Positions 34,691 through 42,679 of a stretch of 64,000 nucleotides of DNA are shown here, one piece after another; position 1 is the first letter of the stretch, and every line of letters begins with the position of its first letter. The position numbers and the translations under genes were made by a program. The notes beneath the pieces were generated by a model that ran no database searches, was not told where the DNA came from, and worked only from the letters and a program-made list of their open reading frames with translations. Source of the DNA: Bacteriovorax stolpii (GTDB taxonomy: Bacteria; Bdellovibrionota; Bacteriovoracia; Bacteriovoracales; Bacteriovoracaceae); NCBI RefSeq assembly GCF_002872415.1, contig NZ_CP025704.1, positions 2,046,001-2,110,000 on the forward strand, in the 5' to 3' direction.

Positions 34691-35876
34691 TGGAAAAACT
34701 ATTCTTGTTACTGTTAGTGGACCAGATGGTCCCGGGATCACGGCGCGCTTAATGAGAATCATCAGCCAGTACAATGTCGACGTTCTCGACATGGGACAGG
34801 CCGTAACCCACGGGCTTCTTTCTCTAAGTTTCGTATTGGGCTTTAACGGAAACGAAAATAACCATAGCGGTAACGTGCTTAAGGACCTGCTCTTTGATGC
34901 CAACCTGATGGGGCTTTCTCTTTCTTACAAAGTCGTTGATAAACAAGTCGTGACTCCGGAAATGGAAGGCGAAAAATTTATCGTAACGTGCGTGTCTCCC
35001 CAAAAAGTGACAGCGAGTTTTGTTGCTGATTTGGCCCAAATCCTCGCCAACTATAAAATCAACATCGAGCGCATTGATAAAGTAAGCCCGAAGGAATTCT
35101 CTTCAATGGAGATTTCAACTTCGATCCCAAAAACTCTCGACAGCAAGGCCTTGAAGGCCGAACTGATGCAAGTTTCTACCAACCACAAAATCGATGTCGC
35201 TTTCTTAAAAGACAACGTCTTTAGAAGAAATAAGCGCATGATCGTCTTTGATATGGACTCGACGCTGATTCAAGCAGAAGTTATCGACGAGCTGGCAGAG
35301 CTTTGTGGTGTGGGTTCTGAAGTTAAAGAGATCACTCACAGAGCGATGAATGGTGAAATTGATTTCGATGAGTCTCTGCGCCTTCGCGTTTCAAAACTAA
35401 AAGGTCTTGAAGTCTCTCGTATGCAGGAAGTTTTAGAAAATCTTCCACTTACTCCAGGCGTAGAAGAATTTATTAAAACAATTAAAATCCTGGGATACAA
35501 AGTTGCACTCATCTCCGGGGGATTTACTTTCTTTGCCGACGCTTTAAAAAAGAAACTGGGACTAGACTACTCTTTTGCCAATGAACTTGAAGCAAAAGAT
35601 GGGGTTCTTACTGGTAACGTGACAGGGACCATCGTCAACGCTAACCAAAAAGCGATCTTAGTAAAACTAATCGCTCAACAAGAAAATATTTCACTAGAAC
35701 AAGTCGTAGCTATTGGAGATGGGGCCAACGATCTTCCGATGCTGGCGACAGCAGGTTTGGGGATTGCTTTCCACGCTAAAGACGTAGTGAGAAAAGAAGC
35801 CCAACAACATCTTTCACACGGGCCAATGACTTCAATTTTATACTTCCTGGGTATTCCGGGACCAAACAGCAATTAA
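34674..35876 (+). CDS. serB: Phosphoserine phosphatase with N-terminal ACT-like region
   Basis: A 400-residue SerB catalysing the last step of serine synthesis. About residues 1-175 hold two ACT-like modules (ILVTVSGPDGPGITARLM is the first), which in this subfamily sense amino acids. The HAD phosphatase core follows: FDMDSTLIQAE (nucleophile and acid/base Asp), ISGGFTFFA (motif II) and GDGANDLPML (motif IV). I choose GTG at 34674, 6 nt after AGAGGA; the ATG at 34668 is directly adjacent to that SD. The gene begins inside pgsA, suggesting translational coupling. Confidence 0.95.
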   Translation: MNQLLNGKTILVTVSGPDGPGITARLMRIISQYNVDVLDMGQAVTHGLLSLSFVLGFNGNENNHSGNVLKDLLFDANLMGLSLSYKVVDKQVVTPEMEGEKFIVTCVSPQKVTASFVADLAQILANYKINIERIDKVSPKEFSSMEISTSIPKTLDSKALKAELMQVSTNHKIDVAFLKDNVFRRNKRMIVFDMDSTLIQAEVIDELAELCGVGSEVKEITHRAMNGEIDFDESLRLRVSKLKGLEVSRMQEVLENLPLTPGVEEFIKTIKILGYKVALISGGFTFFADALKKKLGLDYSFANELEAKDGVLTGNVTGTIVNANQKAILVKLIAQQENISLEQVVAIGDGANDLPMLATAGLGIAFHAKDVVRKEAQQHLSHGPMTSILYFLGIPGPNSN

Positions 35877-35891
35877 GAGAAAGAGACATCA

Positions 35892-36236
35892 ATGTTAAGA
35901 GAACTATTACAAAGTAAAATTCATAAAGCGACTGTGACAGAGGCTGACCTATCTTATATCGGATCTATCACTATCGATCAGGACCTTCTGGATCGCATTG
36001 ATCTATGGCCAGGACAGAAAGTCACAGTGGTAAGCAACACGTCAGGAAACCGCTTAGAAACCTACGTGATCTCTGGACCGCGTGGCTCGGGAATGGTTTG
36101 CATCAATGGTGCAGCTGCTCTCTTAATAAAAAAAGGTGAAGAAGTTATCATTTTCAGTTACGCTTTAAGTGACAGGGCCATTACCCCAAAATGTATTTTA
36201 GTTGATGCTCACAACAAGTATATTCAGGATTTGTAA
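35892..36236 (+). CDS. panD: Aspartate 1-decarboxylase
   Basis: A 114-residue pyruvoyl-dependent PanD, making beta-alanine for pantothenate. The self-cleavage site is Gly24-Ser25 in YIGSIT, where Ser25 becomes the pyruvoyl group. Other hallmarks are KIHKATVTEADL at the N-terminus, GSGMVCINGAAA and a C-terminal CILVDAHN. Length matches the family. Its maturation in some bacteria needs PanZ/PanM, which is not in the window. It lies 15 nt after serB and 3 nt before the LRR gene. Confidence 0.97.
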   Translation: MLRELLQSKIHKATVTEADLSYIGSITIDQDLLDRIDLWPGQKVTVVSNTSGNRLETYVISGPRGSGMVCINGAAALLIKKGEEVIIFSYALSDRAITPKCILVDAHNKYIQDL

Positions 36237-36239
36237 TTG

Positions 36240-36830
36240 ATGTTTGAATCGCGAAGCTCTCAGCGTTTAGTTATAAAGTGCGATGAAAATGAATCGCGCT
36301 TTCCTATTGAGGTTTTAAACCTCTGGGACTTAACAGAGCTCGAGATTATCGGCGGAAATTTCACTTACTTCCCCGAAGATATCAGTATCCTTAAAAAACT
36401 AAAAAAACTCAGCCTGATCTCCACTAAGATTGCCATAATTCCCAAAGAAGTTTTCGAGCTTCCTGTGCTTCAGTATTTGAGCCTGAAAAATAATCGTTTA
36501 TCAGAACTTCCTGAACTAAAAAGCAGGTCTCATTTAAAAGAGCTTATCTTAGGAAGAAACAACTTAAGTGCGAAATCGTTAGAAAACTTTTTTAACGAGA
36601 TTCCTAATCTTCACTACCTGGATTTAGGGAACAATCGAATCGAAGAAATCCCTTATAGTCTTTATCGCCTACAGAAACTAAGGCGCTTAAATTTAGAAAA
36701 TAATAAACTTAATGAACTGCCACTTAAACTGAAAGAACTAAAAAACCTTCACCACCTTTCAGTGGAAAACAATCCCTTCCCAATCAAAGAAAAAGAAAGC
36801 ATCGAACGCAATTTCAAAATTACTTTTTAA
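36240..36830 (+). CDS. Leucine-rich-repeat protein
   Basis: A 196-residue cytoplasmic protein (no signal peptide) made of about six to seven leucine-rich repeats from residue 25 on, e.g. LQYLSLKNNRLSELP, LHYLDLGNNRIEEIP and LRRLNLENNKLNELP, the typical bacterial SDS22/plant-like type. LRR arcs bind proteins; no fused effector domain is present, so the partner is unknown. The ATG at 36240 is used; a TTG codon immediately before it is unlikely to matter. It is the last gene of the pgsA-serB-panD unit and converges on the cNMP-binding gene with 1 bp between stops. Confidence 0.85.
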   Translation: MFESRSSQRLVIKCDENESRFPIEVLNLWDLTELEIIGGNFTYFPEDISILKKLKKLSLISTKIAIIPKEVFELPVLQYLSLKNNRLSELPELKSRSHLKELILGRNNLSAKSLENFFNEIPNLHYLDLGNNRIEEIPYSLYRLQKLRRLNLENNKLNELPLKLKELKNLHHLSVENNPFPIKEKESIERNFKITF

Positions 36831-36831
36831 C

Positions 36832-37182
36832 TTAGATCTTAATTCTGGCGTTGGCCTTTCTTAAACGGTCTAAGAGCGTGTGTAGTAGCGCCGTAAACCA
36901 CTTAGGAAGCCCGTTAAGAGTCGCTTCCAGCTTCTCATGAGGAACAATAACAAGAACGCATTCTGTGACGGCCTTAACCGATGCAGAACGTGGATGTTTG
37001 TCTAAAAAGGACATCTCACCAACCAGCTCTCCTGAAATGATCGAGCCGATCTGGTGTTCTTTATCGCCTTTTCTTTTAAAGACGGAAAGAGTTCCAGACT
37101 GAAGATAATACATTTCTGTACTCTCTTCACCTTCGCGCAGAAGATAGTCTCCAGGATTTAGTCTGATGGACTCTTTAGACAT
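36832..37182 (-). CDS. Cyclic-nucleotide-binding-domain protein
   Basis: A 116-residue single cNMP-binding (CAP_ED) domain: LREGEESTEMYYLQSGTL, then GELVGEMSFLDKHPRSASVKA with the phosphate-binding cassette region, and a C-terminal helix. There is no HTH, so it is not a CRP-type regulator; it may be a stand-alone sensor acting with the response regulator encoded 10 nt upstream. The ATG at 37182 has AAGGA 7 nt before it and is preferred to a GTG at 37206. Whether it binds cAMP, cGMP or nothing cannot be judged, though the Arg-Ser (PRSA) contact is present. Confidence 0.88.
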   Translation of the reverse strand: MSKESIRLNPGDYLLREGEESTEMYYLQSGTLSVFKRKGDKEHQIGSIISGELVGEMSFLDKHPRSASVKAVTECVLVIVPHEKLEATLNGLPKWFTALLHTLLDRLRKANARIKI

Positions 37183-37192
37183 AAAAACATCC

Positions 37193-37597
37193 TTATTTTT
37201 GAGCACCTAAAATTCTTAAAACTTTTTCCTGGAACTGTTTTTCATCAAAAGGCTTAACCATGAAGTTCTTCACTCCGCCCTGGATGATTTTAGCGATCAG
37301 GTCTTTTTCCAAAGTCCCTGACACCACCAGAATATTGTCCTTACTGTTGATGCTGTTAGCATCGAATTCACCGATTAGGTCATAACCTGTTTTTTTCGGC
37401 ATGCTGATATCCAGACAGATTAAAGCAAATTTTTGATTGCGCAGTTTTTGAGTCGCCGTAATTCCATCGTGAGCAAACACGATATTTTTAAAACATCCCA
37501 TGTGCTCGCAATACTCTCTTAGAATTTCACAAATAGCTTTGTCATCATCACAAATTAAAACATCTCTTTGCATTTTCTTTTCAAGAGGAGCGCTCAT
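37193..37597 (-). CDS. Stand-alone response regulator receiver
   Basis: A 134-residue CheY-like receiver without output domain. Acidic pocket residues are in ICDDDKAI, the phospho-accepting Asp is in ICLDISMP, the switch Ser in VVSGTL and the conserved Lys in VKPFDE. It probably relays phosphate or docks on a partner; the cotranscribed cyclic-nucleotide-binding protein is the obvious candidate. No cognate kinase is adjacent. The start ATG follows CAGGTG; MQRDVLIC, 8 residues later, is an alternative. Confidence 0.93.
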   Translation of the reverse strand: MSAPLEKKMQRDVLICDDDKAICEILREYCEHMGCFKNIVFAHDGITATQKLRNQKFALICLDISMPKKTGYDLIGEFDANSINSKDNILVVSGTLEKDLIAKIIQGGVKNFMVKPFDEKQFQEKVLRILGAQK

Positions 37598-37613
37598 AAT
37601 TTTTCACCTGACC

Positions 37614-38441
37614 TTAAATGTTATCCTTCACTTTTTGTCTTAATGCTTCATATTCTTTTGGAAGCTTCTCATTTTTAAAGATGCTGTTGAGAAGACTTGC
37701 AAGTCTGATTCCGGCCTGACGTAAACGAAGCTCCATTGTGGGCTTCATTCTAAAGTGGTACTCGTAAGTTAAATTCTCACTTCCACCAGTGTCATAAACT
37801 AACCCTCTTAGATCCTGTGACTCTTTGGCCCAGTCTAAGAATGTCCCTTTGCTGTAGTCTTTTTTCTCATCGCTTGTGAAATGATTTAAATAAGTCGAGT
37901 ACTCTGTGTAAGAGAGTTGTTCGAAATCCACAATGCTCTCATCCCAGATAGCATGCAGATTTGTCTCACCTTTAAACCATCTCAGGCGTACAGTGTTTCC
38001 TCCGCGGTCTTCAGCAATCCCCACATGAAGCGGCTGGTGAAGATCTCCCATCATGTGCACCATGAATTTAAGAGCAAAGGCCTTATCTTCTTTTGATTTT
38101 TTTGGGTCTCTTAAAGTTTCTTCCATGCGAAAAAGTCCTTCGATCACGTCGCCGTCTTTAGAGCGCTTTTGATCGAAATACGTTTTCCCTGTAGGAATGC
38201 TGGCGTAGTGCCATGGAGCTGTGTAATCGAAAGCTTTATTTGACCTGATCTCATCAGAAAAAGTCGCTACTCGAGAAAGATCTTCAACACCTAAGAGATC
38301 TTTCACACCTTTTTGAGCATCTGTATTTAAGTTTCTCTGGGCGATTTCAGCGACAATTCGATGTCCTGTTTTTCCCCATGAAAAAGCCTTAGGTGAAATG
38401 GATAATACTGCACAAACTAATAATACTTTTTTAAATGTCAC
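37614..38441 (-). CDS. Secreted S1/P1-type nuclease
   Basis: A 275-residue exported zinc nuclease of the S1/P1 family that degrades single-stranded DNA/RNA and 3'-nucleotides. The GTG at 38441 (GGAG 6 nt upstream) gives a clean signal peptide ending PKAFS; the mature protein would begin with Trp (WGKTGHR), the N-terminal Trp whose amine ligates zinc in this family. Other zinc ligands are visible in GHRIVAEIA, HYASIP, HMMGDLHQPLHVG and HAIWDE. In a predatory or scavenging bacterium it would help hydrolyse nucleic acids outside the cytoplasm. It overlaps the upstream gene by 11 nt. Confidence 0.93.
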   Translation of the reverse strand: MTFKKVLLVCAVLSISPKAFSWGKTGHRIVAEIAQRNLNTDAQKGVKDLLGVEDLSRVATFSDEIRSNKAFDYTAPWHYASIPTGKTYFDQKRSKDGDVIEGLFRMEETLRDPKKSKEDKAFALKFMVHMMGDLHQPLHVGIAEDRGGNTVRLRWFKGETNLHAIWDESIVDFEQLSYTEYSTYLNHFTSDEKKDYSKGTFLDWAKESQDLRGLVYDTGGSENLTYEYHFRMKPTMELRLRQAGIRLASLLNSIFKNEKLPKEYEALRQKVKDNI

Positions 38442-39843
38442 ACTTTGCTCCAAATAAACATTTCTTTTTAACAGTCTTGGCAACCGAAGCTGGAACGAAT
38501 TTCTCCCAACCCTCTGTCCCATCCTGGATCATTTTTAACACTCTTCTTGACCAGATTGAGATCACTTCAGGATTGTAGTCCTCAATATCCTCAATCAGAT
38601 GATTTTCTTTTAAATACATTAAAAGAAACGTCATATCGTCACTAACCTGCATAGACTCAATAGTCTGGATCTCACTATTTTCTTCATCGCGTGCAGGATA
38701 AATATAAAGCCTTGTATTTGGCTCCAACAATCTCCCGATTGATCCGACTAAACCCAAACCACATCGGTTACCGTCGTACTTGCTCTTATTTAAGATTTCT
38801 TCAAGATTATATGAGGCCATCACAAATCCGATTTTTTTCTTAGCGTATTTTGTAAAGAACATGTTCAGGTCACTGTAAGACTCTGAATTAGAAATTAAAA
38901 CCTTCTGCCCCAAAGAGGACAACAGGTCCACACGGGCCAGGAAGTCTTCGTTATCCACAGTACCGCGGTCAAGTAAAAGTGACATACTGATTTCTGGAAT
39001 CACGATTATGTTTTCCTGCTCACTCTTATCCAGTGAGGCCCTGAATTTTCTAAGCCCACACTCCAGCATGTCTAAACTTAAATTAGTTGGTGGTCTATAA
39101 CCTCCGCGCACAACCAGCACGTTCTTTTTATAAAGAACTTCAGAGGCCTGAAGCACGTTTCCGTTTTCATCAAAAATAACGGCTTCACAAAGCTTGCTCT
39201 TAACCAGTTCAAGACATAACAGACGGCTGTCGATGCCGTGAAAAGCAGCACCTTTGGCACTGATCATGTCGATCTTAATTCTCGATGTCGTTAAACTGTC
39301 CATCAAGCTTGCGATAAACTCTTCACTATTTTGAGCTAAATAATAAGCCGCATAGATTAAGTTCACACCGATATAACCTAAGGCCTCTTGCTGTTGAACG
39401 TTTTCAGCATCAAGCATGCTTACGTGCATGATCACTTGAGAAGGTTCTGCTTTTGGCTCATGTTGGAATTTCACTCCAATCCAGCCGTGGTTCTCACCTG
39501 TCCCCTTAAATGATTTTGCCGATACAGTGTTGGCAAAAGCAAAGTAAGTGGTCTCTGTTGTTCTCACATTTTCTAAACGCGACACTAGTGTTTCATATTC
39601 AGTGTCGAGCATTTTTTGTAAACGCTCTTCACAAACATAACGGCCGGTTTTTTCTCTGCCGTAAATGGCATCACTCATAGTCATGTCATAAGCAGAAATA
39701 CTTTTAGCAATCGTCCCGGCCGCACCACCAGCGCGGAAAAAATGGCGTGCCACTTCCTGACCTGCACCGATCTCGGCGAAGGTTCCGTAAATTTTGCTAT
39801 TAAGATTGATCTCTAGAGCTTTTTGTCTCTGCCCCAGTCCCAT
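38431..39843 (-). CDS. Conserved 470-residue protein of unknown function
   Basis: A cytoplasmic protein without signal peptide. It belongs to a widespread family recognised by its N-terminus (SKIYGTFAEIGAGQEVA, then FFRAGGAAGTIAKSISAYDM); some databases attach names such as TonB-dependent receptor or nicotinate-nucleotide adenylyltransferase, which the sequence does not support: there is no barrel, no export signal and no HxGH nucleotidyltransferase motif. Other conserved blocks are NHGWIGVKFQ, QQQEALGYIGVNLIYAA and SEVLYKKNVLVVRGGYRP. It is translationally coupled to the S1/P1 nuclease gene downstream. Confidence 0.85.
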   Translation of the reverse strand: MGLGQRQKALEINLNSKIYGTFAEIGAGQEVARHFFRAGGAAGTIAKSISAYDMTMSDAIYGREKTGRYVCEERLQKMLDTEYETLVSRLENVRTTETTYFAFANTVSAKSFKGTGENHGWIGVKFQHEPKAEPSQVIMHVSMLDAENVQQQEALGYIGVNLIYAAYYLAQNSEEFIASLMDSLTTSRIKIDMISAKGAAFHGIDSRLLCLELVKSKLCEAVIFDENGNVLQASEVLYKKNVLVVRGGYRPPTNLSLDMLECGLRKFRASLDKSEQENIIVIPEISMSLLLDRGTVDNEDFLARVDLLSSLGQKVLISNSESYSDLNMFFTKYAKKKIGFVMASYNLEEILNKSKYDGNRCGLGLVGSIGRLLEPNTRLYIYPARDEENSEIQTIESMQVSDDMTFLLMYLKENHLIEDIEDYNPEVISIWSRRVLKMIQDGTEGWEKFVPASVAKTVKKKCLFGAKCDI

Positions 39844-39865
39844 GGTTACCTCTTAAAAAAATGAA

Positions 39866-39893
39866 ATTGTTTCTCTCTAATGATAGCTATAAT
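39866..39893 (+). promoter_or_regulatory. Promoter of the ferredoxin-like gene
   Basis: ATTGTT (39866-39871), 16 nt, then a perfect TATAAT (39888-39893). Transcription would start about 50 nt before the ATG at 39949. Confidence 0.45.
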
Positions 39894-39948
39894 ATAGTCA
39901 GAAGAAAACACTGGGCGAGAAATTACCGATCAGTGCAAAGAGGATTTT

Positions 39949-40245
39949 ATGAGTAAATTAAAGGCCCATTTATTTGTTTGCACCAGCTGCACATACAACC
40001 GTCCCGATGGCACAGAAAGCTCTCCCGAAGAGGCCGTGGCCATGAGAAAAAACCTCAAAAACCGCGCCCGCGAATGTTTTTCAAAGAGTGAAGTACGCGT
40101 ATCCGCCTCAACTTGCCTGGGTGAATGCGAATCTGGGATCGCCAGCGTGCTTTACCCTAAAGGTGAATGGAATCTGAGACTTCGCCCGGAGGATGAGGAT
40201 GCGCTGTTTGCCAAATTAACCGAGGAAGCTGCTCGACTAAAGTAG
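39949..40245 (+). CDS. Thioredoxin-fold [2Fe-2S] ferredoxin-like protein
   Basis: A 98-residue (2Fe-2S) ferredoxin of the thioredoxin-like type: a strand leading to FVCTSCTY with two cysteines near the N-terminus, then the paired site TCLGECESG around residue 58-66. These four cysteines match the Cys-x(n)-Cys...Cys-x3-Cys ligands of the family. It probably carries electrons in the cytoplasm; the partner is unknown. AGAGGA lies 4 nt before the ATG. It is transcribed alone or with the tiny membrane protein gene downstream. Confidence 0.85.
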   Translation: MSKLKAHLFVCTSCTYNRPDGTESSPEEAVAMRKNLKNRARECFSKSEVRVSASTCLGECESGIASVLYPKGEWNLRLRPEDEDALFAKLTEEAARLK

Positions 40246-40310
40246 TTTAAAAAGAACCCGATAAGAAGTTTACCGGTCAGATGTTTTGACCCCATCTTTG
40301 GGAGATTTTT

Positions 40311-40433
40311 ATGAGCTTTATGGACGCAACAGTTTTTGTTTTAGCTACAAGCTTAGTGATGATGGTGTTTGTTTCAAAAACAAACCTTAATAAATCTCGC
40401 GTGCCTGTAAAAGTTAAAGCTAACAGAAAATAG
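40311..40433 (+). CDS. 40-residue single-pass membrane peptide
   Basis: A short ORF starting MSFMDATVFVLA with one hydrophobic helix (residues 5-21) and a basic C-terminal tail (about six Lys/Arg in the last 18 residues), so it should insert with the tail in the cytoplasm. A strong GGGAGA lies 5-6 nt before the ATG, and the ORF exactly fills the space before the convergent acyl-CoA synthetase gene (3 bp between stops). Function is unknown. Coding status rests on the SD, membrane-helix composition and fit. Confidence 0.55.
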   Translation: MSFMDATVFVLATSLVMMVFVSKTNLNKSRVPVKVKANRK

Positions 40434-40436
40434 TTT

Positions 40437-41906
40437 TTACACTAATTCCAGCGCTTTTTTCTTCAGCTCTTTTCTATCGACTTTGCCGTTAGGTAAAAGC
40501 GGAAATTCCTTCATACAGTAAACATGCTGCGGGTGTTTGTATCTTGAAAGTAATGGGTTTAAATACTCGCGCAGAGTTTCAGAAGATAAATTCTCTCCAT
40601 CAGTCTTTAAAAACGCAAAGCCTACTTCGCCCCATTTTTCATTGGGAACTGAGACCACTACTGCTTCAGAAATTTTTGGATGGGTCGTGATTTGTTTTTC
40701 AACTTCACCTGGGTAAACGTTTTCACCACCAGAGATATACATATCTTTGATTCTTCCTACCACGTAGAAAAACCCGTCATTATCAAAACGAACAAGATCT
40801 CCAGTATAGAAATAGTTGTCTTTGAAAGTCTCTTCAAAGGCCTTTGGATTTTTATAATAACCAACGCACACATGAGGGCCAGCTAAAAGCAGCTCTCCTG
40901 CTTCATTGGCCGCCACATCTTTTCCTTCTTTATTGATGACACGCACTCGCGAGTGAGGCATAGGTCTTCCAATTGATCCCGCTTTTTTAATGGCGTCTTT
41001 TTCATCGAGAAGAAAACAATTTGGCCCAACTTCAGTAAGACCAAATCCCTGCTTAAACATCAGTCCTTTCTTTTGATACTCTTCAATCATTGGAATCGAA
41101 CAAGCGGCCCCACCAGAGACAAAAAAGCGAATTGAAGAAAAATCACATTCGTTAAAACGCGGCTTTTCCAATAACATTTGAAACATCGTCGGCACACCAA
41201 AGTACACCGAGACCTTCTCTTTTTCGATACAGTTAAAAACATTGTCTGGATTAAAAGATTGGGCAAGAATCGCCGTTCCACCCAAGTATAAAAGTGGGAG
41301 AAGTAAAACGTTGTATCCACCAGTGTGGAAGAACGGAGTTTCAACCAGCGTGATATCATCAGGAGTTAGCCCCCATCCCTTACACGTTTCAATCTGATTG
41401 GTTAAAAGCATATTCCCATGAAACATAACCCCTTTCGGCACACCTGTTGAGCCCGATGTATAGAGCATCAGGATAGTGTCATCGAGTGTGGATTTATTTT
41501 CAGGGTAAGATGTGTACTCGTTAAGATTGACTTGTTTTGTATCTAAATAAGGCACATCAACGTTGAGAACTTTTTCTCCCACGCCGACATAAAGTTTTGG
41601 ACCTAAGGCCTTCACCACATTTTCAATTTCTGGATTTGAAAGACGAAAATTCAGAGGAACAAAAAACGCTCCGATCTTCGAGCACGCAAGCATAAGTGTC
41701 ACGTGAAGAAGACAGTTCGTCGTATTCAAAAAAGCAATAGGGTCATCTTTAGATACGCCATGATGAGAAAGCACAGCGGCCCACTGATCCACTTCGCGGT
41801 TTAACTCAGCATATGTCAGGCGACGATTTGTTTCCTGGTCAATGATGGCCACTTTATCGTCGTAAACGTGAGCGTTTTTTTCTAAAAAATCAATCCAATG
41901 ACTCAT
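40437..41906 (-). CDS. AMP-binding acyl-CoA synthetase/ligase
   Basis: A 489-residue ANL-superfamily enzyme that activates a carboxylic acid as acyl-AMP and then thioesterifies it. Motifs in order: LMLYTSGSTGVPKGV (P-loop), FGVPTMFQML, QGFGLTEVGP (A5), YTGDLVRFDNDGFF (A7), GRIKDMYISGGENVYPGEVE (A8) and LLPNGKVDRKEL with the A10 lysine. Chain-length or aromatic specificity cannot be read from the sequence. It is the last gene of the acyl-metabolism operon and overlaps the upstream hydrolase by 4 nt (ATGA). Confidence 0.93.
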   Translation of the reverse strand: MSHWIDFLEKNAHVYDDKVAIIDQETNRRLTYAELNREVDQWAAVLSHHGVSKDDPIAFLNTTNCLLHVTLMLACSKIGAFFVPLNFRLSNPEIENVVKALGPKLYVGVGEKVLNVDVPYLDTKQVNLNEYTSYPENKSTLDDTILMLYTSGSTGVPKGVMFHGNMLLTNQIETCKGWGLTPDDITLVETPFFHTGGYNVLLLPLLYLGGTAILAQSFNPDNVFNCIEKEKVSVYFGVPTMFQMLLEKPRFNECDFSSIRFFVSGGAACSIPMIEEYQKKGLMFKQGFGLTEVGPNCFLLDEKDAIKKAGSIGRPMPHSRVRVINKEGKDVAANEAGELLLAGPHVCVGYYKNPKAFEETFKDNYFYTGDLVRFDNDGFFYVVGRIKDMYISGGENVYPGEVEKQITTHPKISEAVVVSVPNEKWGEVGFAFLKTDGENLSSETLREYLNPLLSRYKHPQHVYCMKEFPLLPNGKVDRKELKKKALELV

Positions 41907-42679
41907 ACTATTTTCTCAATCCAAGGAAGAATTTGTTTTTCCATTATAGCTGGTCTTTCAATGAGACCTGCGTGCCCGCCTTGGGCCATTTTAAATTCCG
42001 CGTTTTTTGCTTTTGCCTGCATCTTTTCATGCAGAAACGGCGGAGTCAGGAGATCTTCTTTTCCGGCCACAAAAAGCATCGGGCAATTGATCTCAGAGAT
42101 ATCGATGTCAGTCTGCATGGCCCCCAACAGGAGATTGGAAACCACATGACTTTCAATGGTGCCAGCGCGCTCGCGGTAGCTTAGAAACAACTCACTCTTT
42201 TCATTAAAAATATCTTCGCCCCATATCCATGGGGTAGCGATATCAAAACGATGAAGAGGTCCACCTGTTTCGTGGGCCATAAGCCAACTGCCAAGTTTGG
42301 CTTTAATCATTGGTGTCGGGATATCAAAGGTGTCACAAGCGACCACACCAACAACATCTGTTGGGTATCGTCTTGCATACTCCATTGCGATACGAGCACC
42401 GTTACTTAAACCGATGAGTAAAATTTTTCCAAGCTTATGATCTTCGAGAAGTCCGCGCAGGTCCATTACATGATCTTCTAAGTGATAAATCGAATCAGGC
42501 TTGGGTGATTTCCCCTGCCCTCTGCAATCATATCTTAGGTATTGAAACTTTTCACGTAGATAGAAGCACGCCCCATCAAACGATGTGGTGTCTGCAAAAA
42601 GACCGTTGACCAAAACTAATGTTGGATCAGAGTCTTTCGCTTTTTGCCCTTCTAAAAGTGAGTAAAGTTCTAGCCTAAT
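41903..42679 (-). CDS. Alpha/beta hydrolase, apparent ATT start
   Basis: An alpha/beta hydrolase (about 258 residues). The nucleophile elbow is GLSNG, the acid Asp is in VAGKEDLL and the His is in GGHAGLIERP. The first conventional start, TTG at 42613, would begin the protein inside strand beta-3 (before VNGLF) and lose the preceding strand. Upstream in the same frame, 22 codons give a sensible N-terminus (RLELYSLLEG...PTLVLVNGL), bounded by a TGA, and the only near-cognate start there is ATT at 42679, 6 nt after GGTGG. It overlaps the fabG-like stop by 10 nt. The substrate is probably an ester or thioester made by its operon. Confidence 0.85.
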   Translation of the reverse strand: MRLELYSLLEGQKAKDSDPTLVLVNGLFADTTSFDGACFYLREKFQYLRYDCRGQGKSPKPDSIYHLEDHVMDLRGLLEDHKLGKILLIGLSNGARIAMEYARRYPTDVVGVVACDTFDIPTPMIKAKLGSWLMAHETGGPLHRFDIATPWIWGEDIFNEKSELFLSYRERAGTIESHVVSNLLLGAMQTDIDISEINCPMLFVAGKEDLLTPPFLHEKMQAKAKNAEFKMAQGGHAGLIERPAIMEKQILPWIEKIV

